Below, piece by piece: positions 44,142-56,999 of a stretch of DNA of 64,000 nucleotides. The translations under genes and the position numbers were made by a program. Source of the stretch: Sorghum bicolor (Eukaryota > Streptophyta > Magnoliopsida > Poales > Poaceae); contig NC_012871.2 of assembly GCF_000003195.3 (NCBI RefSeq), positions 5,443,997 through 5,507,996 on the forward strand. Reading direction: 5' to 3'. The notes under the pieces are model-generated. The model worked only from the letters and a program-made list of their open reading frames with translations, had not been told where the DNA came from and ran no database searches. The stretch's first letter is position 1; each line of letters starts with the position of its first letter.

Positions 44142-46527
44142 TCAAGGCTGGTCTGAACGTTCCGTGGTGCCATCCAGCGTGACGCCATTGACGATGTCCT
44201 CGAGCTTACCGTCTCCGGCGGCACACTGCTCAGCCTGGCCGCCTCCATCGTCGGAGCTGCACCCAGAGCCCTGGAACCGGACCTGCTCTTCGTCGGCCTG
44301 GAACGTGATCTCCTCAAACCGGCCGTGCATCTCCGCGCACCGGCAGCCACGCCGCGCCGCCGCCGCCGCCGACATGTAGTCGTCCAGTGACCCGGCCGAG
44401 GACGCGCTGGACCGGCAGTTCTTGCAACGGCCAGCGGCGCCTGACGCGTCCGTACCGCCGCCGCCGTCATAGTCGTCGTCCTCGTCGTCGTCCATGCCAG
44501 GGCCTGGCCTCCAGTGCGGCAGCAGCGCGGCGACGGCGCCGTCGATCATCTCGGCGATGTGGGTGACCTCGTGGTCGGTGATGTCCAGCTCCGCCACCAT
44601 CTCGGTGGCCACGCTCAGCGCCGTGTCCGCGTCCGCGTCGAACGGGAAGTAGATGTTCCGGACCCTCCCTGTACGCGGCACCACATGAAATGAAATTCCG
44701 TAGAACCCAATTTGTATAATATAGTGAGAAGTGAGAACAAGAAGAAAATTAAGGTCTCGCGTTGAAAACAGGATCCTAAAAATTTCAACTTTCAATGGTC
44801 AGAGATGGAGTGTCATCACGTACCTGTGCCATCTTTGTCGGCGATGCGCAGCCGGAGGAAGATGCTTCCGTCCTCCAACCTCTTGCCCTTGATGGTGATG
44901 TCGACGCCAGCGACGTGCAGCTCGTCGTCGTCGTCCTCGTGCTCGTTGAACAGCTGGTCGATGCCTTGGAACATGCTGCCATCGTCGTCGTCGTCCTCAG
45001 AGTCGTCGTCGTCGTCCCATCTGTCGCCGCCGCCGACGCCATTGGACACCACCCCGTTGCTCGCCGTGGAGCCATTGCTGCCGGAGTTGTGGTGGTGGTG
45101 GTCCAGGCACGCCGGCTGGTGCAGGTAGTTGTACATGGTGCTGTAGTCCGCGCCGTCGTCGTCGTCACCGTACCAGAGTCCGTCGTCTTCCAGCTGCAGG
45201 AACGGGTCGCCGAGCAGCTCCGCCGCGCTCGGCCGCCACGACGCCGGCGCCAGGCACTTGTCGATGAACCGCCTCACCGCGGGGTCTTTCACCTTGTACA
45301 GCGCCGCCGGCTTGATCCCCTGACCGACCACAGACAGACAGACATCAGAGACGCCGGCCGGCCAGCCACCATGAATCCATCGATGAAGAAAAGCTTGGGA
45401 TTTTCTTTCTTACGGAGGTGACTTTCTTGTAGATGTGCACGGGGTGGACGCACTCGCTGTAAGGGTACTCGAGGGTGACCATCTCCAGGACGCACATGCC
45501 GAAGGAGTAGACGTCGGCGCGCTCGTCGTAGTCCTCGGCGTACACCTCGGGCGCCATGAACTCCGGCGTGCCCACCACGCAGCTCGCCGCGTTACCGCGG
45601 CGGCGGCGGCGGGTGACGACGGCGGCGAGGCCGAGGTCGCCGATCTTGACCTGCCCCTGGCTGCCGTTAACGAAGATGTTGTCGCACTTGAGGTCGCGGT
45701 GGATGATGCCGCGCGCGTGGAGGTACGCGAGGCCCTCGAGGATCTGGCGGCACCAGCGCCGGACCGCGGCGGCGCTGGCCCGCGGGTGTCTCCGGCGGTA
45801 CTGCCGCAGCGTGCCGGAGGTGAAGAGCTCGGTGACGAAGTTGACGGCGGCGCGGCGGGGCCGGGTGGGCGCGGTAGTCGCGGGCGCGTCGGCGGCGTTG
45901 GCGTCGACCCAGGAGGCGTGGAGGCGCATGACGGCGCGGTGGCGGAGCGACTTGAGCAGGTGGATCTCGCCGTAGAGACGCTCTAGCTCCCCCGGCGAGC
46001 GAAGGAAGTCGTGCAGCTGGACCTGGTTCCACGCCACCTCCATGCCCCGGTGCTCGTCGAAGGCACGGTACCTGGTTGCATGGTCGCCATGGACAGAGAG
46101 AGAGAGAGAAGCAATCAATCCCTCGAAGCTAGCAGTGATCGACGACGACGGTTGTTACAGTTAGGATCGATGATGATGATGATGGCGATGATCTTACACA
46201 GTCTTTGAGGATCCCTTGCCAAGAATCTCGTCGTACTGCAGTCAGCCGGTGATCGGAGCAGAGCAGAGGAGGGAAAGAAGAATTATTAGTTCCACGACAC
46301 GACGGAGCACGGCGGCAGAGGAAGAAGACGAAGACGAAGACGAGCAAGGAAGGAGGAAGGAAGAAGAGGAGCAGCGATATGAATATGATCGACCTTACCC
46401 TGCCATACCTCCCGGTAGGATCAACCTCGACGTAGCCCGGGTCCGGGAAGAGCTCGTCAGCAGCAGCAGCAGCAGCAGCGCCGTCGCCATTGTTGCTCCT
46501 CCTCTGCACCTGCAGAGCTCCCATCAT
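44142..46527 (-). CDS. WNK: WNK-family serine/threonine protein kinase
   Basis: Cytosolic kinase of the 'with no lysine (K)' family, which in plants acts in ion/osmotic, flowering and clock-related signalling. Exons in order: 46399-46527, 46198-46235, 45414-46071, 44824-45319, 44142-44668; phases agree, giving 615 codons. The N-terminus has an Ala run, then [12 protein letters not shown]. Kinase domain about 44-300: loop [10 protein letters not shown] with the WNK lysine at 54; VAWNQV at 68-73 with Asn where other kinases have the catalytic Lys; HRDLKCDN (180-187); DLG (201-203); GTPEFMAPE (223-231). A Poly-Asp and Asn/Gly linker follows, then a PF2-like autoinhibitory segment ([20 protein letters not shown], about 425-490). 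The C-tail has further acidic and Ala-rich stretches. The Arg-rich insert in the activation loop (TRRRRRGN) is notable. Which WNK paralogue it is cannot be settled. Confidence 0.95.
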
Positions 46528-47060
46528 CCTCTTCCTCTGCTACACTGCTGCACGGCACGGCACCTGAAGCAAGCAAAAGTCGCCGTGCTCTCACCTCACC
46601 TCCCTCAACATCCCGTGCATTGAATCCAGTTCATCCTCCTCCCCCGACGAACCTCGAAGCAAGCAGCGATGCATGCACCTCACTCACTCAACAAGGCCCG
46701 GCCCCCCTGCTCCACCAGCTCCAGGCTACTTATACTAGTATAGTCTCCTTCTCCTTCTTGCGCGGAGGAGGAAGAAGATGACGTGGCACGCGGTGTGGGA
46801 TCTCGAGGTCGACGAGGGCATGGCATGCGATGCCGATGCGAGAGGACGAAGAGGAGGAAGGAGGAAGGAGGAGGCAGAGGCACACCCCCTCTCTGTCTCT
46901 AGGCTTTTTAAACAAGTGTATCCCGGGTAGTGGTAGTGATGAGGAGCAGTGAGTGATCCGTTCCGCGGTGGCGGACGGATGCGCGCGGCGGCCGCGCGCG
47001 AGATGGCGACGAGGAAGAAGAGGAAGAGGAAGCTTTGGCTCTAGCCGCCACAGCCGATAA
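46528..47060 (-). promoter_or_regulatory. WNK 5' leader and proximal promoter region
   Basis: GC-rich with purine tracts (GAGGAGGAAG on plus). A possible TATA-type word on the minus strand is ATACTAGTATAAGTAG near 46728-46745; another candidate is GTTTAAAAAGCC near 46905. The start site is not certain. Confidence 0.4.
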
Positions 47061-47201
47061 GGTTTTGTTTGGATGTAGTCAGATTTTGTATCAATTCGTA
47101 TGTGTTGGTGTGGATTAGGGTAGAATTTAGTTCAAGTTTTATTCCAATCCATTCCAACACATGTGGATTGATACAAAATCTGACTGCATTCAAACAAGAC
47201 C
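47061..47201. mobile_element. Tourist-like MITE, TSD TAA
   Basis: GGTTTTGTTTGGATGTAGTC pairs with the reverse complement of the right end (GGTCTTGTTTGAATGCAGTC); the fold extends inward (AGATTTTGTATCAAT). TAA occurs at 47058-47060 and 47202-47204. Length 141 bp. Confidence 0.8.
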
Positions 47202-47204
47202 TAA

Positions 47205-47434
47205 GACATTGTTTAGTTCGCAAAAATTTTCAAGATTTCCCGTCACATCGAATCTTTGGTCGCATGCATGGAGCATTAAATAAAGACAAAAATAAAAACT
47301 AATTACACAGTTTATCTGAAATTTGTGAGATGAATTTTTTGAGCCTAGTTACTCCGTAATTGAACAATGTTTGTCAAATAAAAACAAAAGTCCTACACTA
47401 ACAAAAACTAAAATTTTACTAACTAAACAAGGCC
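47205..47434. mobile_element. Tourist-like MITE sharing its TAA with the previous one
   Basis: GACATTGTTTAGTTCGCAAA at the left and AACTAAACAAGGCC at the right, with TAA at 47202-47204 and 47435-47437. The interior (CGTCACATCGAATCTTTGG, TTTGTGAGATGAATTTTTTG) matches other copies in this window. Length 230 bp. Confidence 0.85.
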
Positions 47435-47437
47435 TAA

Positions 47438-47846
47438 GTGGTCGGCTCACGGCATGGAATCCCGTAGCCGGCCGGCCGAGACCAGCCTCGTGCAGGTGGC
47501 AGGCAGGCAGGCAGGCAGGTGCAGTAACAAGAAGAATCTACTAGCTTTGGATTGGTTCGATTGGGTACGCCGTAGACAATTGTTTTTTTACTGAGAATTG
47601 GGTGTAGATCTCCATGGTCAGCTCCTCTGCAATTCACTAGTTTATTCATTCAACTTATTTGTTTATATAAACACCGTACGTACCAAAAACTAGCTAACAA
47701 AGGGTAAAGCCAATTAATTACACTTTGTCATTTACATTACTTTGGTCTCATTGATATATATGATATTCGGTTGAGCAACCAAAAGTCATATAGTGTACCA
47801 AATAATTATGCTACGCATGCAGATGAGTTGACAGAAATTTTGCTAC
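47438..47846. other. Spacer between Tourist MITEs
   Basis: Contains a (CAGG)n-like GGCAGGCAGGCAGGCAGG run near 47500. No gene. Confidence 0.5.
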
Positions 47847-48090
47847 GGCCTTGTTTAGTTCACCCTGAAAATCAAAAAAATTTCAAAATTTTCCGTCACA
47901 TCGAATCTTGTGACACATGCATGAAACATTAAATATAGACGAAAACAAAAACTAATTACACAGTCTAGCTGTAAATCACAAGACGAATCTTTTTGATCCT
48001 AGTTAGTCTATAATTGGATAATATTTGTCGCAAACAAACGAAAGTGCTACAGTACCGAAAACTTTTTACTTTTCAGAACTAAACAAGGCC
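47847..48090. mobile_element. Tourist-like MITE, 244 bp
   Basis: Intact ends GGCCTTGTTTAGTTC...GAACTAAACAAGGCC. The flanking trinucleotide is TAC on both sides (47844-47846, 48091-48093), a variant of the usual TAA/TTA. The best-preserved member in the window. Confidence 0.9.
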
Positions 48091-48277
48091 TACGTTTCTC
48101 TGCCGTGCTCCGACTTAGGGTGACACAAAGAGCTCCGGAATTGACCCGATGATGTACCGTGGTAGGCATACGCTAGGTCGCTACCGGCCTCTGCCTGCCT
48201 GGGCGCGGGGCGGGCGGCTACTCGTCTGTGCTGCTGGCTGCTGCACGTATTATGTGATATTGACATGAGACAATTAA

Positions 48278-48507
48278 GGTCTGGTTTGGTTCAATTTTTT
48301 TAAAAAAATATTCGTCACATCGAATCTTTAACAGTATGTATAGAGCATTAATAAATATAAACGAAAACAAAAACTAATTATATAATTTGTCTATAATTTA
48401 CGAGACAAGTCTTTTGAACCTAGTTAGTATGTGGATTGGATAATAGTTGTTAAATACAAATAAAAATGCTACAGAAACTAAAGCTTTTTCGCGAACTAAA
48501 CACGGCC
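48278..48507. mobile_element. Tourist-like MITE, TSD TAA
   Basis: GGTCTGGTTTGGTTC...GCGAACTAAACACGGCC with TAA at 48275-48277 and 48508-48510. Ends slightly diverged from each other; same interior words as the neighbouring copies. Confidence 0.85.
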
Positions 48508-49923
48508 TAAGAGGAAGGAAACTAGGCAAGGCGGGCGTGTGAGCGACAATCCGCTGACAGTTCCTTTCGATACCACCCCTCTTTCGGCCGGGTCTCAAAA
48601 ACGACAGTATGCGCATACATCACGACACGAAATGCCAGTCGCTGTGACACAGTCTTTTTTTTTTTTTTGTGGAATGTCATTGTACGTGACACAGATTTCG
48701 CGCGGTGGATGAACCAGCACTTCTTTATTAGATAATAATATAAGATGGCTTATTTGGTAAGATGTTATTTTTCGGTCATCAAAGAAGCTGGTGCTTCAGA
48801 CATCTCCCTTGTCTGAATTGAACAACTGTGGAAGATGGTGATGTCATAGTCGGCCTCATATCCAAACACGAGCAACTTTAAGTGGTTATTTTTTAAAAAA
48901 ATTATTTACAGAAGCAGTTGGCTTAATCGTTTACCCTCTAGAACTAGGTATTTTCAGATATGGTCATTTAACCATTTTCCTTTTGAAATGCTCGTTTTTA
49001 TGTGCGAGACTGAGACTTGGTCTAAATCCACCTGGCATAATCAATGGCCACAACCCATTTATTCGCAGAAAGATATGACGTCTAGAAAAGCTATTTTTAT
49101 AGTAGTGGGCTAGTGGTACCTCTTGAAGTCTACTATATTTGTCCTAATAAACTGTAACTCTAGGATTTAAAAATTCACCCAAAAAGATTGCACCTTGTAG
49201 GGATCAGGTGGATCCACTTGATTAAAAAAAATCAGCTCAAAGCTCACGCCCATCTATCTCGCTTCTACACGACCACAAACTATTGCACGCACGCACAAAA
49301 AATCAATTGCATAGATCTTCTCTTGAGCTTCATCCATGCTGCACGATCACATAGCAGTCTTTTTAACCCTAAGCACGCACTTTTGATCGTTTGGGTTTAT
49401 CAGCCGAATCTACCAGCCATTTAACATTATTTTTTTCTCACAATAAATCAGCCAACAATACTTTCTGTCATGCAAATGAACAAGAGTGGTCCAATCCTTA
49501 GATTGCATTCTTTGTGGGGCACGAGATTAGACAACCGAACAAACATAGGCCTTGGTTGACCTGAATGATTTTTGTTTATTTATTCATTACTTCCCCTGTT
49601 TGAACTATATCGTTGTTCCACAGCCAGGGAGCAAGTGGGTATCCAGTGATGGTTCTCAGTCACCGCACCACCACTTTAGCTCATTTTAGTTCTATTTTCA
49701 TGCTTATTTGATCTGATTAAATTAGTTCAACTCGAGAAGTTTGGGTCAGCTTAATAGCCTAGAGATATCAAAACTTGCATCAAAATGATATCTATGTCAC
49801 ATTTAAGTAAGGCTACCACGCGGCTTTATTTTCAAACTTGGTATTGATGTGCCTTGTGGTATCCAAGCCACTTTTATTATCCAAAGGAAGCGGCAGCAGG
49901 AGTTAGGCAATGCTAATAGCTTA
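48508..49923. other. Intergenic DNA with one fold-back MITE
   Basis: Holds a GTTTGCTT-type fold-back MITE at about 49387-49494 (TCGTTTGGGTTTATCAGCC ... ATGCAAATGAACAAG around TTTTTTTCTCACAATAAATC) and a T13 run near 48655. No gene. Confidence 0.5.
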
Positions 49924-50166
49924 GGTCTTATTTAGTTCATCTCAAAAATCAAAAACTTTTCAAGATTCCTCATCACATCGAATCTTACGACACATGCATG
50001 GAGAATTAAATATAGAGGAAAACAAAAACTAATTGCACAGTTCGCCTGTAAATCATGAGATAAATCTTTTAAGCCTAGTTAATCTATGATTAGACAATAA
50101 TTATCAAATAAAAATAAAAGTGCTACAATATCCAAAACCAAAAAAAATTCAGAACTAAACAAGGCC
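49924..50166. mobile_element. Tourist-like MITE, TSD TTA
   Basis: GGTCTTATTTAGTTCATCTC...CAGAACTAAACAAGGCC, flanked by TTA at 49921-49923 and 50167-50169. Length 243 bp; same family as the copies at 47-48.5 kb. Confidence 0.88.
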
Positions 50167-52024
50167 TTAGTCACTAATATCTAGCCAGCTAGAACATTGC
50201 TTGTTACTCCCTCTCTTCTAAACTAGAAGACGATGTTGCTTTCCTAAATATATTACTTTAACTACGTAACTTGATATAGTATCTTGAGTGCATAGTAAAA
50301 CCTATGTATTTGAAAAAAACCAAAATTTCTTATACTTTTGAAGGGGAGGAATACAATCCATACTAGCAAACAACTTCAACATTCTTGCCACGAACAATCA
50401 ACCTCAACGTACAATGATTCTGAGTAATTGACTATATTACCAAAACCGTTAGTGAATGTCAACAACGGCGGCAACCAGTCAGTGTGAGTTTGATTGCTGA
50501 CAAATACAACAGTGCGAAGGGAACATATATAGCCAGTGCTGTACTACAACAGCAACGAGTGCAACAACAGCATCATTACAAAAAGATTAACCAAACAATT
50601 GACAACAGTGCGATAGGTTCCTTTCAAAGTACATACCCTCTTTTTTTTCTAAATCCAAACTTCCTCCGTGACGACAAGCCTCCTTTGAAATGCAGATTTT
50701 TTTTTTTAAAAAAAAAAACTTCTCCCAATCATGTCGAAAATGGGGATTCAGACTGATTATTAATTGTGCCGTTATTTCCTGTATTCCTGAGAGAGAAACA
50801 GACTGAATTCTTCATCTCACCACCGCGTCTCTGTACTTAGTGCAGACTAACGTTATGTAGAAGTAGAGGAGCAAGCAATTCCACGTATTGCCAAAATTCC
50901 CTACACTGTCATTCTTTAAAAAAAAACCTCCACTGTCACATAAAGGAAGAATTTTCTCATGTACAAGTAAATTTGAGCACTGCAAAATCTTTAATAATTG
51001 ATATATGCTAGCAGTTCATTGATATATACCAACCACGGAATCTGCTATGGTGACAGATACGTGCACTGCCACTGCCAGTGACTGATGATGGCTGTCTTTG
51101 TGGTTGCTCTGAACTCTGAAGAGAGGGTAATTAATAGTCGGTGCTCTCGATCAGGGCGTAGAACTCAGCAGAGCTGGTATGGTTATATATTTATATTAGG
51201 GCAACAAGAAATCCAACTTCGATCGGTTCGGTTGCAGATGAATTTGCTGGTGAGTTAATTTCCATAGTCAGCTGCACCAAGGGTAATTTAGTCAACATTA
51301 GTTACATCCGTTAGTTGGTTTGGGGTCTATCATCAAGGGGCGCTCTCACTCTCTCTCTCACAGTGAGGTTAGTCTTAACGGAGAGTTTCATAACGTAGTT
51401 ATCAAGAGCTTTTGCATTGCTAACTATGACAACAAGTTTCATCTAAATAGAACTTTATGAAAGTCTCTTTGTATCCCTTCTAAATAAGCTGCCAAATCAA
51501 CAAATTTGCTAATGTGTCAATACATTATATGAAAATAAAATTCCTTTAAAATCTCCACTGAGACTATCTAAGAAACAAAGAGTTGGCATTGGGTGTTGTT
51601 TTTCCATTTTTTTAGTCGGTTATGGTTCACCCAACCAAGGTAACGTAAAATTTCAGACAAATGCGTTGGCTCCCTGATCTTGTGTCTGGTGCTGCCTGAC
51701 ACATCTTAATCGCGGTGACGTAAGGAATTGCGAAACCTGGCCTAGGGCTTGCCATCCGGCAAGCTAGCTGAGTCCGAGGTGCTTCCTTTTCCTGCTTCGT
51801 ACAAGGGATAAGACAAAGAGAAAGAGCCCAACGATGCACCAAAGATTTCCTTGTCCCGTTGATTTTACCCTTTTGCGAGATCTAGAAAGTTCTGCATAGT
51901 AATCAAAGCTCTAATCATTGTTCGGTACTGCATCCACCCATTTTAGGCTTCTTTGATTATATAAACATCAAATTAGTGAGTTTGGATTAAGGATTAGTCA
52001 AATTATATGCATGGCAAAGTTGTA
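50167..52024. other. Intergenic region, no gene recognised
   Basis: AT-rich. Short ORFs without family resemblance; a partial Stowaway-type end (TTACTCCCTCTCTTCTAAAC near 50204) without a visible partner. Confidence 0.5.
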
Positions 52025-52261
52025 CCCCCTCCATCCCAAATTATAAGACGTTTGATTTTTTAAATCCAAGTTTGACCACTCGCCTTATTCAAAATTTTTG
52101 TGCAAACATAGTAAAATTTAAGTCATTCTTGAAGAACTTTTATTAATAAACCAAACCACGATAAAAAAAGTAATATTTTGCATAATTTTTTAAATAAGAT
52201 GAGTAGTCAAATTTAGTGTTAAAAAAATCAAACATTTTATAATTTAGGATGGATAGAGCAG
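52025..52261. mobile_element. Stowaway MITE
   Basis: CCCCCTCCATCCCAAATTAT and the reverse complement of the right end (CTGCTCTATCCATCCTAAAT) flanked by TA on both sides (52023-52024, 52262-52263). Length 237 bp. The interior (TTTGACCACTCGCCTTATTC) matches the KU70 intron copy. Confidence 0.8.
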
Positions 52262-53617
52262 TAACTAATACTTTATTGTAATAGAAATTAAAATCCAATA
52301 CATGCACATAAAAATACTTGTCTGGGTTAATCATCAGGAGACATGTCTCCTAAAATCTTTTGTTAATAGCGTTGGATACGTTATGAAATATATTTTCGTA
52401 ATTTACATCTTTAATGTTATGATGTTAATAGTTTTGTTTATAAATCCGATTAAACTTAGCATAGTTTAAATTAGGACAAACTCGGATCCTTCATATTTCA
52501 AGATAGAGGAGTAGCAACCAAGAATTAGAAAGAGTGAATCCAAACTGATATATGCTAAGGGCGGGCTTTTTAGTTATTTGCCACCACATGCCATCGTTAT
52601 TGGTGGGTTCTTACAGATTTGTCATTCATGACCTACATGTCAGTGACTCATATGGTCCCTCATGTCATTGACATACACAGGGTTGGCACACTTAACGGTG
52701 GCAAACAAATAAAAAAACCGCTAAGGGGATCGACCAGTTTAGCTAAAACCAGGCCAGGAACAATTACGGTTGACAAAGCTTATTCAAATTTGATAACGGA
52801 TCCAGCTCGTCACCATCAACCGAACGTGCCCTAAAGGGTATGCTAACTTCTAGCAAAAATAGCAATGTAGAGATTGCTTTGCTAAAACTTACTTCACACG
52901 GTAATTTTAATGGATCCAAACAAGGCTCTGCTACTTGCCATATTCCCTATTATCTGATGTTACCTGTAACAACAGGGCGTCAGTTGAACATCAACAATGA
53001 TGGCACCAGCAAAGTTGATTGCTTGCAGTGCGCGAGGATGCAAAAGAGTTGGTGCACGCGTATGGACCATTGTAAATGTGGATTCGCAAACATTCTATAA
53101 GAGTACTTAAAACAACTGGACCAATGTACTTGCATCCTTATTAAGTACTTGATCGAGTAGGCAAAGGATAAGTAGACAGCCTAGTTAGTGGTGGATAATT
53201 GGATATCAAACCAGCTTGACTCGTACGAGATTGAAATTAAAAAAAAAGTTTGCTAATCTTTCATCCAAGCAAATGGCAACATAAACCCATGTCTGTCGCC
53301 AGAGGTCGGCCAGGTGGGGGACGGACAGACGGAGTTGGGCTCCCGGCCTGCTGACTGCCCTGGCTCTAACAGCTAAAACTTCTAACTTGGCTTGTTCAGA
53401 AAATACAACGAGCCGCGGAATCTGTTATGCTAACAAAGTAACAAGCATGCTTATATCTACTGTGTAAATGCACGATCCAAAATTACCGCATTGTATTAAT
53501 TATCTGTGTCAGACCCCACCTATTTTCTCGTCATGTTCGCCTGCACGGTTGCAGCTACAGCCTGATTGTTGAATGCCTTCTTCTGTAGAGTCTGGAAGGT
53601 TGCTCCTCACATCACTT
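52262..53617. other. Intergenic region and START-gene 3' flank
   Basis: AT-rich, with a moderate-GC patch near 53300-53400. The 71- and 86-codon ORFs at 52619 and 52840 show no recognisable domain. No repeat ends found. Confidence 0.5.
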
Positions 53618-56600
53618 CTACTTCTTTGCCTGCCTTCTCGCTGCTCCAAGCAAGAGGACCTTGCCTACCAGTCCGGTGTTGAGCACACAAACCGCAGCAA
53701 CCGCACCACCAACCACGACCCACTTCCAGTCGAAACCATGCTGAACTGTCTGGGACCTGTCGTCCCCATCACTGGTTTCATCTACGACGGAGAGGTCATG
53801 ATCCAACGGACCATTTGAATCCGAGATGGATATCTTGGTGGTCACTCGAGCCATGATGGCTCTGTGTGACAGGGTGTTTTCTGTGCCTCTCATTTGCTGA
53901 TACGCTCTGAATCCAGACTGGAGTTTCTTCACAGCACCCCACATGCCGTGACGGACAGCAACCCTGGCAACATCCTTTGGTATGCCCATGTCTTCATAGT
54001 GGACCAAAGTTACTTCACACGCAGATTGCTGACCCGCATGTTTTGGTGATTGAACTGCATTTCACAAACAAACAATATGATTATAGCGTCAAAGGTCTAA
54101 GCCTTTGTGTCCATGATTGACTGCAAACCTTTCATGTTCAGAAAAAAACACAGCTCAAGGCAACATAATGATACTAAGAAAAAGAGTTACCAGCTTTAAT
54201 ACGCCAACTTGAGAAGTACAGCTCCACACGCCTCGGTTTTTCTTTCTTGGGCAATGATGGATATGGGACACCCTGCCAAATGGAGGTTGCTGAGCACTCA
54301 GATATATGCACTTACGTAGGATGTTGGCAAACACTTTCAACAGACAGCAATATTAATTAATGTATTGAAATCCCTGGAATCTTATCCACATTTCTCAAAC
54401 ATGCCAGACAAGGCAGCATATTGCTCCAATATACGGAGACCTGAGTTTGATTTCTCAGCAAGATGTATGTGTGAGTTTAAACAATAATAGCTAGAAAAAA
54501 TGTTTGTGCTATGTTGGTTCAATCTTGACTCTCATCAGTTAAATCCATCTTCAAATACTAAGATGTGCTCCAATCAGCTAATATCAATAGTAAATGACCC
54601 AGTGTAATGTTCTCTTCATGTGGTACAAGTCCATAGGAACATAGCTATTAATCTAGGAGTATGTTCATCTCCTCCTAGACCTAGAAACCTCATAACCTGA
54701 TATCCCATAAAACTTAAAGATGCTGATGAAATTATGCAAGCAGTTCAATTTTAAAAGACACTGATAGGTAACTTCAACACATCATGCAGTCAGATAATAA
54801 AACGGTTTACTATCTGAGTAGTTGATAATTTTGGGTTACTGTTTTATGGATGGCAAAAAGAAAAAAAAAACTCATGAAAATTATCATGTTTTTGGAAAAC
54901 AAGCATTTATATTAATTACAAAACCGCTTCTGAAAATTTTCTGCAGACTAAGTTCAAACAATAGAGAAGTACAAAACAAGAATGTTATATTAAATAAAAG
55001 TAAGCAATCTCTTGGAGAAAAAAGGGGTAGAAAAGGAACATAAATTTCATGCAGTAGGTACGCGGCTAAAAGTAAAGCATAACCATTGAGCAGGAAAATG
55101 TAAGGGGACAAAACGCTTCATCTTTGTCAGTTATAAAATTATATGAATCTTTTTCAGATAATGGAGGGAGCATAACATTACATGAGTAAAAGTATCTGTT
55201 AATAAATACTGTGTGTACACACCTTTGTAACACAATAGTAAGTCTTCCCCGATTCCCATATGCGTCCTCCAAAGATGTATTCACGGTCACTGCAAAAGAA
55301 TGGGAACTGGAAAACAAACAGCATGTTGGAATTGAGATTTTAACATGAAGGTACACAGGGAACAACAGAAGCTGGACACCTTTTTTATCCAGTGGACAAT
55401 TGTTGCTCCACTCTGAGGGAACTCATCCAAAGTTTTGGAGTATCCAAGCATTGGATCCCACTTTAGACGAAAATCACCATCCCAGAAGAAATCTCTAACT
55501 AGTTCAGGAGTAGCATCCTCAAAAATAGTGCGGCTGCAGTACATAATAGGTCCCTCCTAATAAATACATTTAAAATAAACTCAGGAGATGTACACAAAGA
55601 TATTATGGTAAAATATTTGATTATGACACAGATTTTACAGCAATTTTCTAATTGCTCATGTCATTTTTATATACATTAAATAATAAAAATAAGATGCTCA
55701 AACAATCGAGTCTCAGAATTCCTGTTTCAGTTGAAAAGGCTAATATTACCGCCTCTCATTTGTATTTCTTAGTCTGTTTAATTTCAGATTATGTAGATTC
55801 AGTAAAGAAAATGCTAGAATCTAACAAGGAGTACACTAAACACTTGTGTAATCCACTGGCCAATGAAATGATAGTATGTACCATGAGGGGAACTGACAAT
55901 CGTGGTAGCAGTACCTTTATAATATCCTTATTATTATTAGCATTTAATTCTCTTTCCACAATCCACTGGAAAGACTAACCTCAGGTTCACGCCGCCAGGC
56001 CTTGTAGGTCATGTTGGAGGTTGTGCGCTCCATCAAATTCTGCCAAGCCGTATCCCCACTTTCCTTGTTATCTAAAAGTTGCAGGAGATGTTCTAGGTCC
56101 CTCTCAGTGACAGTATCTTGTTCGCCCTCAAAAATTGTCCTGCTGATAAGAAAATTTTAAAAACTGAACTAAGTTTTCACTGCAGAAGAATATAGGAAAA
56201 TTGAGGTGCATTCTTATGTCTAAAAAGAACAAGTCGTGTGGTTCTGTTCTGCTAGCATCTACTGCCACAAGTTCCTAACGTCACTCTATGTCACCAATTC
56301 AAAACACAAACCCTATGGACATGTGTCAGTTCATCAAGTCAGCTGGCATAGAGTAATTCTCATGAGTAAGGGGCGGCGGCGGGGGCGGTGGAAATCAAAT
56401 CTCCTAAACCGCCTTCAACACAAGGACAGGGTCGCCCCTGAATAAATTTCTAGAGCACTCAATGCAATTCCGAACTGAAAAACGCCTCCTCCAAGAGAGA
56501 TAATTAGACTGACAGGCGCTGCATTTCCGCCACCAACCCCGGCCAACCCCGCCAGCCACAGGAGAAAACAGACTGAACCCCTAGACGCAGACGCTGACCT

Positions 56601-56999
56601 GCCAACGGCGCAACCTCCGTCGTCCGGGGCCGCGGCGGCATGATCCTCGGGGGAGGCCTTGTCCTGGTGCTTGCCTCTTCGGTGGCGGCGGAATGCGGAG
56701 GAGAGGAGCCTGGGCGCGACGGAGCAGGCGGAGAGCGCGGTGCAGGCGAGCCAGAGCCTCCGGGCCCCGAGGCCCGGCGGCACCCAGAGCCAGAGGACGC
56801 GGAGGCGGCTGCGGAGGCCGAGGAAGAGCAGCCCCGTCCAGCGCGGGCGCCAGGACCAGCCGACGGCGAGGCCGATCATGACGGCGGCCCAGATCGGCAC
56901 CGCGCAGAGCAGCACGTCCACGGCCATCTCCGCCACCGCGGGGCCGGGGCGCAGCAGCAGCGCAACCGCCTCCTCGCACCACCACCACCCCGCTGCCAT
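53618..56999 (-). CDS. START-domain (lipid-transfer-like) membrane protein
   Basis: Member of the plant START / polyketide-cyclase-like lipid transport superfamily; members are predicted to bind a lipid in a helix-grip pocket, and the ligand is unknown. Exons in order: 56599-56999, 55980-56139, 55380-55556, 55223-55306, 54191-54272, 53618-54054; all GT-AG, phases consistent, 446 codons. N-terminus: hydrophobic segments (LLCAVPIWAAVMIGLAVGWS and VLWLWVPPGLGARRLWLACT), likely membrane. START region about 135-350: MTYKAWRREPE, DGDFRLKWDPMLGYSKTL, GATIVHWIKKFPFFCSDREY, IWESGKTYYCVTKGVPYPS, ACEVTLVHYEDMGIPK. The C-terminus has one further membrane span (WVVVGGAVAAVCVLN.., about 411-435) and a basic tail ARRQAKK. 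Length and order match the related Arabidopsis proteins as I recall them. The first exon is very GC-rich. Confidence 0.92.

Noticed and set aside
44795..45986. Plus-strand ORFs of 139-208 codons across the WNK gene
   Set aside because: Antisense shadows of GC-rich kinase exons.
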